Shown: positions 8,780 through 18,018, counted from the stretch's first letter. The stretch: DNA of 64,000 nt from Desulfoluna sp942491485 (GCA_942491485.1 CALOAX010000020.1:1-64000), one strand, 5' to 3'. Notes: a model not told the origin generated them from the sequence alone. Numbers and translations: made by a program.

Positions 8780-9619
8780 GTGACATCTATTGCCAATGAA
8801 ACCCAATCCGCCAAGAAAGAGAGAAAGCCCATCACGGTCGTGAGCGTTCTGACCAACAAGTGGTTCCTCTATGCGGTCTCCCTTACGTTCTTTTTTGGGC
8901 TGTGGGACTATGTTGCCTACAAAAAGATTCTGGGGAGTTCCCTGGCACGCCCTCTGGAAGTTCTTGATTACATGGGGTACATGATCAACCATCGCCTGGC
9001 CGGTAACTCCCTTTGGGGACATGCCTGGGCCAGTACTCGGCGCATCCTCATCGGGTTTTCCATTGCATCCCTGATTGCCGTACCCTTAGGGCTCATGATG
9101 GCCTTGAACAAGTATGTCAACGCCATCGTCAAGCCGATCTTTGACCTGATGAAGCCCATGCCCCCCATTGCGTGGATCTCCATTTCCATTCTCTGGTTTG
9201 GTATTGGTGAGCCCTCCAAGGTGTTCATCATTATTATCGGTACCTTTGTGCCCTGTCTTCTAAACGCCTACAACGGTGTGCGCCTGGTTGAACCTGAACT
9301 CTACGACGTGGTCCGGGTTCTGGGGGGAAGCAGGCGGGACGAGATCCTTCAGGTCTGCTTTCCCGCAGCCTTTCCCGCCATCTTTGCAGGACTTCAGATC
9401 TCTTTGAGTGTCGCATGGACCTGCGTGCTGGCGGCGGAGCTCGTCAGTGCCCGATCCGGCCTGGGTTACGTCATTATCAAAGGCATGAACCTCGGTCGTC
9501 CGGCCATGGTTCTCGGGGGCATGGTCGCCATTGCCCTTGCGGCCCTTCTGACCTCACAGCTGGTGGGTTTTCTGGAGAAAGTTCTCTGCCCCTGGAAGCG
9601 TGAAATCGAGGGACTCTAA
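8780..9619 (+). CDS. ABC transporter permease, NitT/TauT (sulfonate/nitrate) family
   Basis: The start is GTG 8780 with AAGGAGG just upstream. The 279 residues show about six hydrophobic segments and the cytoplasmic EAA loop (VVRVLGGSRRDEILQVCFPA) that docks on the ATPase, followed by AELVSARSGLGYVIIKG. It forms the inner-membrane channel with the truncated permease upstream and the ATPase downstream. Family members import sulfonates, taurine, nitrate, cyanate or pyrimidine precursors. The TauE-like exporter and FCD regulator nearby lean towards an organosulfonate or similar organic anion, but this is inference. Confidence 0.88.
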   Translation: MTSIANETQSAKKERKPITVVSVLTNKWFLYAVSLTFFFGLWDYVAYKKILGSSLARPLEVLDYMGYMINHRLAGNSLWGHAWASTRRILIGFSIASLIAVPLGLMMALNKYVNAIVKPIFDLMKPMPPIAWISISILWFGIGEPSKVFIIIIGTFVPCLLNAYNGVRLVEPELYDVVRVLGGSRRDEILQVCFPAAFPAIFAGLQISLSVAWTCVLAAELVSARSGLGYVIIKGMNLGRPAMVLGGMVAIALAALLTSQLVGFLEKVLCPWKREIEGL

Positions 9620-9644
9620 CCCATTGGAGAATGGAAACAAGAAA

Positions 9645-10421
9645 ATGGCTGAAAACGGAAACACCAACGTAAAAATTTCCTGCAAAAATGTCAGCAAAAC
9701 CTTTATCCAGAAGGGGAACCAGAAGGTTCATGTTCTCGATGACATCAGCCTTGATGTGGCAGAGAACGAATTTGTGGTGATCCTGGGACCCGGGCAGTCC
9801 GGTAAGAGTACTTTGCTTCGGATCATGGCCGGGCTAGAAACCGCGACGACAGGAAGCGTCATTATCAACGGCGAAGAGGTGGATGGGCCCGGACAGGATC
9901 GGGGCCTGGTCTTTCAGAGCTACATGCTCTTTGCCTGGAAAACCGTCATGGGCAATGTGGAGATGGGACCGAAGCTTCGCGGCGTCGGCAAAGAGGAGCG
10001 CCGCAAGATCGCCCAGCACTACATCGACATGGTGGGCCTCCAGGGCTTTGAAAACAAGTACCCGCACCAGCTCTCCGGCGGAATGAAGCAGCGGGCGGGC
10101 ATTGCAAGAGCCTATGCCAACCAGCCCCAGGTTATGCTTTTGGACGAACCCTTCGGACAACTCGATGCTCAGACCCGTATCTATATGGAGCAGGAGACAG
10201 TAAGGATCTGGGAGCAGGAGAAGCGAACCATCATTTTTGTTACCAACAACATTGATGAGGCCCTTTTTCTGGGGGATCGGATCATTTGTATGGAAGGCAA
10301 ACTGCCCGGGCGAATTCGAGAGGTTTACGATGTGAATCTCCCGCGACCGAGGAAGTTTACAGATATGGACTTTTTGAAGCTTCGTCATGAAATTACGGAA
10401 GCTTCGGAACTGACACTTTAA
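9645..10421 (+). CDS. ABC transporter ATP-binding protein, NitT/TauT family
   Basis: I choose ATG 9645 (MAENGNTNVKISCKNVSKTF), just after the permease stop; an upstream GTG at 9600 would overlap the permease. Motifs in order: Walker A GPGQSGKST, Q-loop region VFQSYMLFAWKTV, ABC signature LSGGMKQRAGIARA, Walker B VMLLDEPFGQLD, and switch-region sequence IIFVTNNIDEA. Asn replaces the usual switch His (TNN in place of THD). Length (258 residues) is normal. It powers the two-permease importer. The FCD regulator downstream at 10685 is the most likely local controller. Confidence 0.88.
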   Translation: MAENGNTNVKISCKNVSKTFIQKGNQKVHVLDDISLDVAENEFVVILGPGQSGKSTLLRIMAGLETATTGSVIINGEEVDGPGQDRGLVFQSYMLFAWKTVMGNVEMGPKLRGVGKEERRKIAQHYIDMVGLQGFENKYPHQLSGGMKQRAGIARAYANQPQVMLLDEPFGQLDAQTRIYMEQETVRIWEQEKRTIIFVTNNIDEALFLGDRIICMEGKLPGRIREVYDVNLPRPRKFTDMDFLKLRHEITEASELTL

Positions 10422-10684
10422 TCGGCTCCGCCGGCGAATCGGCAGGAACTCCGTCTTCGATGACGAGGATGGGGACCTGCCGGGCCGGCTGGGCACAACA
10501 TACCGTTTTTACGGGGAGAGGGCCTCTTGAACGAAGACGTTCAAAGGACGTCACTCTGTTCTGGTTATTTTATGAAATATATAATATAAAATATCCTAAC
10601 AGATAAGGATGGTGGATTGGCATGATCGTGTGCTGCTTCCGCCAGCCTTTGAATACCCGTGGAAGTTATTAAAAAGGAAGCAAC

Positions 10685-11401
10685 ATGCTGCTGTCAGGAA
10701 GACAGAGTGAACGTGGGATGATTAACGTGCAGCCTCTGCGCGAACAGATATACGCCTACCTTCGTGATGAAATAAACAAGGGAAATCTGCTGCCGGGCCA
10801 GTTGGTCAATACCAGTGAGATCAGCCGGACCATAGGAATAAGCAAAACCCCTTTGAGGGAGGCTCTGATTCAGCTGGAGTGTGATGGTTTTGTCACCATT
10901 CTCCCGCGGCGAGGCGTGATGGTGAATCGTCTGACACTTTCCGATGTCCGTGAATCCTGGGAGATTTGCCGTGCCCTTGAATATGAGATGCTGAGTCGGC
11001 TCTTTGATCGGGTCGATGCCTCCTGCATTGAATCCATGGAGTCGATCAACAACGAGATGAAAGAGGCGATGGCCGAAAAGGACACGGACCGTTTTTACAG
11101 TCTGAACATCGCATTCCATGACGCGTTTCTTTCTCTCTCGGACAACCATCAGATGCGCCGCATTTTAAAGCTGATCAAACAGCGGCTCTATGACTTTCTC
11201 TCCAGGTCGTGTATTCCGGAGTGGGAGACCGTTAACTGCGATGAGCATGACCATTTGATTGAGCTGCTTCGGGCCGGTGATCGTGATGCGGCCGCTTCGT
11301 TTTTGAAGGACATTCACTGGGCCTTTGAAAAACAGGAAGGGCACATTCGCAGGTTTTACGAGCAGGCGAGCGAGGAAGAGGTGGCTCTTGCCGCTGTTTA
11401 A
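10685..11401 (+). CDS. GntR-family transcriptional regulator with FCD ligand domain (paralog 1)
   Basis: ATG 10685 follows AGGAAG. The winged helix-turn-helix occupies residues ~15-80 (REQIYAYLRDEINKGNLLPG, then ISKTPLREALIQLECDGFV and the wing LPRRGVMVNRL). The all-helical FCD domain follows with its metal-ligand type pattern (D/N and His residues in FYSLNIAFHDAFLSLSDNHQM and DEHDHLIELL). It is closely similar throughout to the regulator at 18612, so the two are paralogs. The upstream 263 bp is AT-rich around 10570-10600 and likely holds its promoter. Probable role: effector-responsive control of the ABC transporter and/or the TauE-like gene. Confidence 0.88.
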   Translation: MLLSGRQSERGMINVQPLREQIYAYLRDEINKGNLLPGQLVNTSEISRTIGISKTPLREALIQLECDGFVTILPRRGVMVNRLTLSDVRESWEICRALEYEMLSRLFDRVDASCIESMESINNEMKEAMAEKDTDRFYSLNIAFHDAFLSLSDNHQMRRILKLIKQRLYDFLSRSCIPEWETVNCDEHDHLIELLRAGDRDAAASFLKDIHWAFEKQEGHIRRFYEQASEEEVALAAV

Positions 11402-11432
11402 TATGCAAAACCTCGGGTAACAATTCAGCTAA

Positions 11433-11795
11433 GCCTCTGTCGGCCAGGTGGGGGCACCTGGGAACCCTATGGCGAATGCATAAAGGGAGTCATGCCTCAA
11501 TCGATTTCGGGGCATTCGCGTGGAGGGTGACATAGGTCAACCCGTTTCGGAAAGAGGCCTGCTTCACTTTTGCGTAACGACAGCTCCTTGATTTCGTCTA
11601 CCCCGGCTGGTCAGGAGGCCTGAAGTGTCAGATAAGCCTTTATGGTGCGTTTCATGGTCGTGTTGGCAAATCGAGTGACCGGGGATCCATGTGTGCAAGT
11701 CGGCAAAGCAATGTCTTTAAATAATCGAATTTGGTGTTAAAACCTGTTTGTCAAACTTTTCAAGAGTTTGGCCCCCCGGCAGGGCCGCCGGAGGC
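11433..11795 (+). repeat. Composite intergenic palindromic element, long form
   Basis: This fills most of the 535-bp gap 11402-11936. It starts GCCTCTGTCGGCC and has a hairpin CCAGGTG/CACCTGG (11444-11461). Arms GCGAATGC (11472-11479) and GCATTCGC (11512-11519) follow. A ~180-bp tail matches 53080-53240 closely (shared TTGCGTAACGACAG, then GCCTTTATGGTGCGTTT). It ends with the hairpin module CAAACTTTT.../...GAGTTTG and GGCCGCCGGAGGC (11740-11795). I see no gene in it; bases 11796-11936 carry only the putative leader of the next gene. Confidence 0.75.
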
Positions 11796-11936
11796 AATAT
11801 GCACGTTTTACCGACGCTGGTCGGTTTTTTTGTAAATCAGGTGGGTGTCTGCTGTGGTACCGAGTCGGAAGGGGGCTGGGGGCTGCATGTTGCGGTAGTA
11901 CGGCCCCAACCGTTATGTACGAAGGATGTTTGACGC

Positions 11937-12722
11937 ATGATGACCTTTCTTTTGACCGGTATCGTGGTGTTTCTTACCCACACCCTTGAGGTGATTACCG
12001 GTTTTGGATGCACCGTTCTCGCTTTTCCTTTTGTGACCTGGATTCTGGGTATCTATGAGGCCAAGGTTCTTCTTGCTGTGTTGACCTGGATTCTGGGGTT
12101 TTATCTCGTCTCCACGAAGTTCAAGCACATCAACTGGCGGCAGTTTGGGGTGATCGTAGCTCTGGTGGGGCTGGGGATGCCCTTCGGGATCTATTTGTTC
12201 AACCATTTCCCCAGCGATACCCTCAAGCTTTTGCTCGGGGTGTTTATTATTTTCACCTCGGTGCTGCAGCTTAAAAAAGAGTACGGCGGAATTCAGCTTC
12301 GCATCACCATTCCTGAGTGGGTCTACTACCTGCTTCTGTTTTTTGGCGGGATTCTCCACGGTGCGTTCGCCACAGGTGGGCCCTTTGTGGTGCTCTACGC
12401 CACACGCAAGTTTCAGGACAAGGGGGAATTTCGGGCGACCTTGAGTCTGTTGTGGGTCTCCCTGAATACCTTTCTCATCGCCACAGATGCCACCTTTCAG
12501 CCCCTTCTCTCCAACATCGCTGCGGTGGCAACCCAAGGGGCTCCCATGGGTCAGAGCCTGCTCAACCTGGTCTGGTCCCTTCCGTTTCTTCTGGTGGGGA
12601 TTTTTATCGGGGAGGTGGTGCACCACAAAGTGGATGCGGCACTCTTTCGAAAGATTGTCTTCTGGGTGCTTCTGGCCACCGGCGTGTTCATCATCATCGC
12701 CAATATTCTTCATATCGGCTAA
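11937..12722 (+). CDS. TauE/SafE-family membrane exporter (sulfite/organosulfonate/anion)
   Basis: ATG 11937 (a second ATG follows immediately) lies downstream of AAGGA. The 261 residues are hydrophobic, with about eight predicted membrane segments. The internal duplication typical of the family is visible as GFGCTVLAFPFVTWILG in the N-half and GGILHGAFATGGPFVVLYA in the C-half. Family members are proposed to export sulfite, sulfoacetate or other anions. Next to a TauT-type importer and FCD regulator, an organosulfonate role is attractive but unproven. The stop codon TAA directly abuts an intergenic repeat (TAACCAGGGG). Confidence 0.85.
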   Translation: MMTFLLTGIVVFLTHTLEVITGFGCTVLAFPFVTWILGIYEAKVLLAVLTWILGFYLVSTKFKHINWRQFGVIVALVGLGMPFGIYLFNHFPSDTLKLLLGVFIIFTSVLQLKKEYGGIQLRITIPEWVYYLLLFFGGILHGAFATGGPFVVLYATRKFQDKGEFRATLSLLWVSLNTFLIATDATFQPLLSNIAAVATQGAPMGQSLLNLVWSLPFLLVGIFIGEVVHHKVDAALFRKIVFWVLLATGVFIIIANILHIG

Positions 12723-12800
12723 CCAGGGGATGATCAGGTTCGCGAATGCTCTAACCCTCGTCCCTCGGGCTTTCACATTCGCTGACGGGCTTCGCCCGTG
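12721..12800 (+). repeat. Intergenic palindromic element, short form lacking the left boundary
   Basis: It starts at the tauE-like stop codon (TAACCAGGGGATGATC) and continues with arms GCGAATG / CATTCGC around an apical CCC-TCGTCCCTC-GGG. It finishes with the small hairpin GACGGGCTTCGCCCGT. Same order and same sequences as other copies in this window. Confidence 0.75.
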
Positions 12801-12865
12801 GAAGAGGGCCCAACGATTGAATGGATATCCTCCTGGGGCTTAACGCTCTCTGATGTAAATTGCAT

Positions 12866-12907
12866 AAAAAAAACCGGTCTCGGCACATGCCGAAACCGGT
12901 TTTTTGT
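12866..12907. terminator. Bidirectional rho-independent terminator between convergent genes
   Basis: The hairpin AACCGGT-C-TCGGC / GCCGA-AACCGGTT is flanked by an A-run on the left and a T-run on the right, so it works in both directions. It sits between the plus-strand exporter and the minus-strand lipoprotein gene. Confidence 0.85.
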
Positions 12908-12929
12908 TTTTTAACGATGGAAGGGTGGA

Positions 12930-13361
12930 TTAGTAGAGGACTGTTGCCTCCATTGGCCATGCTCCGTGGGAATCCGGTGCGGCCCCGTAGAATTGAATCA
13001 TTTCGGGAGTGATGGGGCGGTTCAGTTTGGCCGAGAGTTTTGTCGCGAGGAGGGTCTTGTCGACATCAGCGTGGGGCGCGGGCTGTGATGTGATTTGGTT
13101 AATGTGCTTGTCGATGACCGATTTGCCTCCCTTGGGCAGGTAGATGGCGCCTGTGGCGATGTCCACGGCAAAAGCGATTACCCCCGGGACGACAAAGAAA
13201 AGGAGTCCTACGGCGTCCAGGAGGATGACAGTCGTGTCTAACCTGCCCTCGGTCTGGCCTTTCCGTTCAGGATAGAGAAAGTATCCGCAGGCCGTGAGGT
13301 TCATGACGGCCAGGAGGAGTCCAACGACGATGAGTTTTTTCAAGTTATGGCGTGTTCTCAT
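12930..13361 (-). CDS. Small conserved lipoprotein of unknown function
   Basis: The minus-strand ATG 13361 begins MRTRHNLKKL, a positively charged start, followed by a hydrophobic core and the lipobox LTAC. The product is therefore probably a lipoprotein anchored at the residue-25 Cys. A second hydrophobic segment (LLDAVGLLFFVVPGVIAFAV) sits at ~48-68 and is followed by DIATGAIYLP, a pattern seen in small envelope proteins of Gram-negative bacteria. The last ~60 residues are soluble. 143 residues. No function can be given. It is a single gene ending at the bidirectional terminator. Confidence 0.75.
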   Translation of the reverse strand: MRTRHNLKKLIVVGLLLAVMNLTACGYFLYPERKGQTEGRLDTTVILLDAVGLLFFVVPGVIAFAVDIATGAIYLPKGGKSVIDKHINQITSQPAPHADVDKTLLATKLSAKLNRPITPEMIQFYGAAPDSHGAWPMEATVLY

Positions 13362-13421
13362 GGCAATTCCAGTCTCCTTGGTAGTATGAATCCAGTTTAA
13401 CTCTTCAACTCCCCAAAAGCT

Positions 13422-13613
13422 GCCTCCGGCGGCAAGGGTGGCGAAGCCACTATAGCGAAAAACACCTTGAAAGCAGGTAGCGGATGCGCTTTGCCACTCG
13501 TTCCTCGGGGCAAATCACTTCCGCCTTTGTTTGATGATCCACCATGGAAAATCAGGTAAAACCTGTTTATCAAACTTTTCAAAAGTTTGGCCCCCGGCAG
13601 GGCCGCCGGAGGC
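13422..13613 (+). repeat. Composite intergenic palindromic element, complete form
   Basis: It begins GCCTCCGGCGGC (13422-13433) and ends GCCGCCGGAGGC (13602-13613), a 12-bp inverted pair. Inside are ACCTTGAAAGCAGGTAGCGG, an apical loop TCGTTCCTC closed by GGGGC, CAAATCACTTCCGCC, and the module CAAACTTTT/AAAAGTTTG. It fills the 325-bp gap between the lipoprotein gene and panC. Confidence 0.8.
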
Positions 13614-13686
13614 GAGTTTGAACTGAGTTGAGTATTATTTAGCTGTTCAACGGATTTGGCCCCTTCAGCGCCGCCCGAAGCACCAT

Positions 13687-14532
13687 TTACGGCACCAGCA
13701 CCGTGTTGTCGATGAGGCGTGTCTTGCCCATCATGACGGCCAGGGCCATGAGGGTGGGGCCGGTGATGGTTTCCACCTCGTCAAGGGTGTCGGGGTCGCA
13801 CAGGGAGATGTAGTCGATGTTGGCCTTGGGGCATCCGCTGATGTGCTCTTCGGCCATTTTGCGGATGACGGCAGGGTCGGTCTCGCCGCCCGCCACCATG
13901 CCCTGGGCTTTGGCCAGGGACTGGGAGAGGCGAAGGCCCTCTGTGCGCTCTTCCTCGGAGAGGTAGCTGTTGCGGGAGCTCATGGCAAGGCCGTCGGCCT
14001 CCCGGACGAGGGCTCCTCCGATGATCTCAATGTCCATGTTCAGGTCTTTGACCATTCGGCGGATGATGGCAAGCTGCTGGAAGTCCTTTTCGCCAAAGAC
14101 GGCCACATGGGGTTTGACAATGTTGAAGAGCTTGGTTACCACCGTGGTGATGCCCTTGAAAAAGACGGGGCGGGAGAGGCCGCAGAGGTGGTCTGGCAGT
14201 TTCTCCAGTTGGACGTAGGTTTCGTAGCCGTCCGGGTAGATCTGGTCGTTGGTGGGGGTGAAGACCACGTCCACGCCCACCTCTTTGGACTTGGCCAGGT
14301 CACTCTCCATGGACTTGGGGTAGGAATCCAGGTCTTCGTTGGGACCGAACTGGGCCGGGTTGACGAAGATACTGGTGACCAGGACATCCGCGTGCTTCTT
14401 TGCCTCCCGCATGAGGGAGAGGTGCCCGTCGTGGAGAAAACCCATGGTGGGGACAAAGGCGATGCGCTTGCCTTCGCTCCTCAGTCTGTTACTTAAACCC
14501 TGCATCTCTTGAATTGAACCGATGATGTCCAT
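13687..14532 (-). CDS. panC: Pantothenate synthetase (pantoate--beta-alanine ligase)
   Basis: I place the start at ATG 14532 (MDIIGSIQEMQGLSNRL), since the 11 residues before it are not family-like. The class I nucleotidyl-transferase ATP site is visible as FVPTMGFLHDGHLSLM (the HIGH-like motif). FVNPAQFGPNEDLDSYP, the pantoate-site FGEKDFQQLAIIRRMV and the KMSKS-like MSSRN follow. About 281 residues, normal. The enzyme joins pantoate and beta-alanine with ATP to make pantothenate for coenzyme A. No panB or panD is adjacent, so it is a stand-alone gene here. Confidence 0.95.
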   Translation of the reverse strand: MDIIGSIQEMQGLSNRLRSEGKRIAFVPTMGFLHDGHLSLMREAKKHADVLVTSIFVNPAQFGPNEDLDSYPKSMESDLAKSKEVGVDVVFTPTNDQIYPDGYETYVQLEKLPDHLCGLSRPVFFKGITTVVTKLFNIVKPHVAVFGEKDFQQLAIIRRMVKDLNMDIEIIGGALVREADGLAMSSRNSYLSEEERTEGLRLSQSLAKAQGMVAGGETDPAVIRKMAEEHISGCPKANIDYISLCDPDTLDEVETITGPTLMALAVMMGKTRLIDNTVLVP

Positions 14533-14857
14533 GTGGATGGCCTCGTTTGATTGAGTGTTCAGCATTCTGCCCGGTTCGATAGGGCGACGCCCGTATATTT
14601 GTGAGGGCCCTGAAAATCAGGGCATCGATATCGTGATGATTCTGTATTCATTGGGCTTAGTCCAGCTCCGGTGAAATGTCAATCTGAAGAGGGCACTTTT
14701 ATACAGAAATGACGGGGGTGGGGTGCGGATTCGGTCTGTGGACAATCTGTGGCGCCGGGAAAAGCCCTGAATTAGGGGGCCGGGGCAATGGCGGCGATTG
14801 TATGGGGGTTGCGTTGGTATGAGGTGTCTGATATATCAAATACTGGTCCTTTGTAAG

Positions 14858-14888
14858 TTGACAGGCATGTTTTTACCACTTGGTTAAG
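14858..14888 (+). promoter_or_regulatory. Putative operator in the 456-bp gap upstream of the receiver/ATP-grasp gene
   Basis: The gap 14566-15021 holds TTGACA (14858-14863), then TTTTTACCACTTGGTTAA (14871-14888), whose arms TTTACCA / TGGTTAA are palindromic around CT. Nearly the same words, in the same order and after TTGACA, occur at 53657-53703 upstream of the MMPL operon. I see no gene in the rest of the gap. Confidence 0.35.
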
Positions 14889-15021
14889 TATGATGCACGT
14901 GTGAATAAAATCACCGCTGAAAACGCCTCGCACCAGCCGCTTGATTAAGCGGTAGAAAAGTTCATGGATACAGGGCGGGGTGCTTTTTTGCACGGCGCTA
15001 AGAATATTAAGGAAGGTGTGT

Positions 15022-18018
15022 GTGACAATCGACTACAGGTCCCCGACGGAAGCGTTTGACTCCCGATTCAAGGTGTTTCATGAGCTGATGCCCAAAAAGA
15101 TCACCGAAATCTTATTGGTGTCGAGTCTCTATGATGCGTGCATCATGGAGGAGGATGGCCGGCTTTCAGAGAAGATTGCTAACGAGTATCGGGGATTGAA
15201 CCTGAGCAGACCGCCACGCCTGACCTGGGTCTCTTCAGCGGAGGAAGCCCTTGAAATGTTAGAGAAACGGCCATTTGACATGGTGGTTACCATGCTTCGG
15301 CTTGTTGATATGGATGCCTTCACCCTGGGGGAGGAGATCAAGCGCAAGTGCCCCTGCATTCCAGTGATCTTGCTAACCCACAGCCCCCTTCCCAGCCAGT
15401 TTGACCCGGTACGCCTGAAATCCCGGGGAATTGATAAGATGTATGTGTGGACTGGTAATGCCGACCTTCTCCTTGCCCTGATCAAATGCGAGGAGGACCG
15501 GCTTAATGTGGAACATGACACCCAGAAAGCCGGGGTTCGGATGATATTGGTGGTGGAGGACTCGCCGCTCTACACCTCGGCCATTCTTCCGACACTGTAC
15601 AAGGAGGTGGTCACCCAGGTGCAGAACGTCATGGAAGAGGTGCTGAACCACGAGCATCGGCTTCTTACCATGAGGGCCAGGCCGAAGATTCTCGTGACCC
15701 AGAGTTACGAAGAGGCCATGGCAATCTACGAACAGTACAGAGAGTACATTCTGGGGGTCATTTCTGACGCCAGTTACCCGAAGGATGGCGCGGTCTGCGA
15801 TGATTCCGGATACTACCTTCTTTCCCATATTCAGGGTCAACAGGCTGATATTCCTTTGATGATGGCCAGTACCGAGTCATCGAACAAGCGTGTGGCTGAC
15901 GTTCTGGGCATCTACTTTGTGGATAAGAATTCGCCCTCCCTTTCCGGTGATTTTCATCATTTTTTTGTTAACGAGCTGGGCTTCGGGGATTTTGTATTTC
16001 GGGCTCCGGACGGTGGAGAGATGGGGCGGGCTTCCAATTTTCGGGCACTGGAAAAGAGGCTGGAAGATGTGTCGGATGAGTGTTTCTATCACCACTGGAC
16101 ACGAAACGACTTCTCCCGTTGGTTCTATGCACGTTCGGAGACCCTTTTGGCCAACCGCCTGCGCCCTGCCACGGCCGATGATTTCCTGGGAAACATCGCT
16201 GACATGAAGGACTTTATCCTGAAAAATATTCAGGACAGGCGTCGCAGCCGGCAGAAGGGTGTGGTTGTTCAATTTGACGCCGACGAGTTTGATCCGGAAA
16301 CCGATTTCTTAAAAATCGGAAACGGATCCCTCGGTGGCAAAGCCCGTGGGTTGGTGTTTGCCTCCATGCTTCTCCGGCATCACCCGGAGCTGCATGAAGA
16401 GTTTCAGAACGTTGAGATCAGCCTGCCGCAAACCCTGGTGATCACCACCGAGGGGTTTGATGCCTTTGTTCGGGAGAACGATCTTAAATGGATCGCCAAA
16501 GCGGATCTGCCCGATGAAGAGGTGATTGAGTATTTCCAGAACGCCACTTTTCCCGGATGGATCGATGAGGACCTGAGGGCCTTTTTGAAAGAGATCCGTC
16601 ACCCTCTGGCCGTGCGCTCCTCTGCTCTGTTCGAAGATGCTCAGTTCATGGCCTATGCGGGGCTCTATCATACCTGCATGATCTCCAGCGATAACGATGA
16701 GTTGGAGGTTCGGCTGAATCAGCTGATCTCCGCGGTAAAGCTTGTCTATGCCTCCACGTATTTTCAGGGCCCCAAAAGCTTTGCCAGGCGGGTGGGACAT
16801 CGCACCGAAGAAGAGAAGATGGCGGTGATTATCCAGGAGGTTTCCGGATACCGCTGGGGGGATTACTATTACCCGGCTGTCTCGGGTGTGGCCCAATCCT
16901 ACAACTATTACCCCTTCGGCAAGATGGAGGCGGACGAGGGAATTGCAGCCATTGCCATGGGGCTGGGGCGTACGGTGGTGGAAGGGGAGCAGGCCCTGCG
17001 CTTCTCACCCAAACGCCCCCATATTTTGCCGCAGTTCTCCCGGGTTGAAGAGGTCCTTAAAAATGCCCAGCAGAGCCTCTATGCGCTGAAGGTGGGATCA
17101 AAGGCCCGGACTTCCGTGGTGGATCTTAATTCGGAGATAGACAAGCTTTTTATCCGCGACCTTAATGGGGACGGCCCGTTCAAGCAGCTTGCCGGGACCT
17201 ATGTCCGCGAGGAAAACACCATAAGGTACGGCCATCAACTCCGTGGGCCCAAGGTGTTGACATTTGATAAAATTCTCAAGTACAACATTTTTCCCCTTCC
17301 GGGCCTGCTTTCTCGCATTCTCGACATCGGGACCCAGGGCATGGGTTCCTCCGTTGAGATCGAATTTGCAGCGGATCTTCCCCGTCATCCCGGGGAGAAG
17401 GGGCGCTTTGTGCTGCTTCAGATACGCCCCATGACCGACCGGGAAGAGCTGGCCGACGTGGAGATCTCCGAGGCGGAGAAAAAAGCCAGTGTGTGCTACT
17501 CGTCCCACGCTCTTGGCAACGTGAAGGGGTTGCCCGTAAAACACATTCTCTACGTGAAGCCCGATGCCTTTGACCTGAAGAAAACCCGGGAAATTGCACG
17601 GGAGATTGGCCGGATGAATGCCGAGATGGCCAGGCGAGAGGAGAAGTACCTCCTGCTGGGCCCGGGCCGGTGGGGCTCTGCGGACCGATGGCTGGGAATT
17701 CCCGTTACCTGGGAGGAGATCTCCGAGGTATGCGGGATCATTGAGAGCAGCCACAAAGAGCTGAAGGCGGATCCCTCCCAGGGGTCTCACTTCTTTCACA
17801 ACATCACGGCTCTGGGGATCAACTACCTCTCCATTCTCGAGGAGCGGGGGGACAGCTTTGATATGGCCTGGCTCCTTAAGCAGCCGGTGGCCGTTGACGG
17901 CGAGTTTATCGCCCTTGTCACCTTGGATGACCCGTGTGTGATGAAGGTGGACGGCCGACATGCCATGAGTGTGCTGCTCCCGCACGGCCACTACACCGTA
18001 GAAGACGAGGAAGAGTAA
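15022..18018 (+). CDS. Receiver-like domains fused to a PEP synthase/PPDK-type ATP-grasp domain
   Basis: GTG 15022 is preceded by AAGGAAGG at 6-7 nt and gives 998 residues. Residues ~25-150 look like a receiver fold whose phospho-acceptor position is not Asp (FDMVVTMLRL), a pseudo-receiver. Residues ~165-320 form a second receiver-like domain that keeps acidic residues (ILVVEDSPLY) and the acceptor Asp (LGVISDASYPKDG). From ~430 comes the PPDK/PEP-synthase N-terminal ATP-binding domain: GNGSLGGKARGLVFA, PLAVRSSALFEDAQFMAYAG, MAVIIQEVSGY, and EIEFA...LLQIRPM. The C-terminal ~130 residues (LLLGPGRWGSADRWLGIPV, GSHFFHNITALGINYL) are not part of classic PEP synthase. The swivelling His domain and PEP/pyruvate barrel are absent, so it cannot be a normal PEP synthase. 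Role unknown; a signalling kinase or phosphotransfer protein is plausible. Confidence 0.8.
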   Translation: MTIDYRSPTEAFDSRFKVFHELMPKKITEILLVSSLYDACIMEEDGRLSEKIANEYRGLNLSRPPRLTWVSSAEEALEMLEKRPFDMVVTMLRLVDMDAFTLGEEIKRKCPCIPVILLTHSPLPSQFDPVRLKSRGIDKMYVWTGNADLLLALIKCEEDRLNVEHDTQKAGVRMILVVEDSPLYTSAILPTLYKEVVTQVQNVMEEVLNHEHRLLTMRARPKILVTQSYEEAMAIYEQYREYILGVISDASYPKDGAVCDDSGYYLLSHIQGQQADIPLMMASTESSNKRVADVLGIYFVDKNSPSLSGDFHHFFVNELGFGDFVFRAPDGGEMGRASNFRALEKRLEDVSDECFYHHWTRNDFSRWFYARSETLLANRLRPATADDFLGNIADMKDFILKNIQDRRRSRQKGVVVQFDADEFDPETDFLKIGNGSLGGKARGLVFASMLLRHHPELHEEFQNVEISLPQTLVITTEGFDAFVRENDLKWIAKADLPDEEVIEYFQNATFPGWIDEDLRAFLKEIRHPLAVRSSALFEDAQFMAYAGLYHTCMISSDNDELEVRLNQLISAVKLVYASTYFQGPKSFARRVGHRTEEEKMAVIIQEVSGYRWGDYYYPAVSGVAQSYNYYPFGKMEADEGIAAIAMGLGRTVVEGEQALRFSPKRPHILPQFSRVEEVLKNAQQSLYALKVGSKARTSVVDLNSEIDKLFIRDLNGDGPFKQLAGTYVREENTIRYGHQLRGPKVLTFDKILKYNIFPLPGLLSRILDIGTQGMGSSVEIEFAADLPRHPGEKGRFVLLQIRPMTDREELADVEISEAEKKASVCYSSHALGNVKGLPVKHILYVKPDAFDLKKTREIAREIGRMNAEMARREEKYLLLGPGRWGSADRWLGIPVTWEEISEVCGIIESSHKELKADPSQGSHFFHNITALGINYLSILEERGDSFDMAWLLKQPVAVDGEFIALVTLDDPCVMKVDGRHAMSVLLPHGHYTVEDEEE

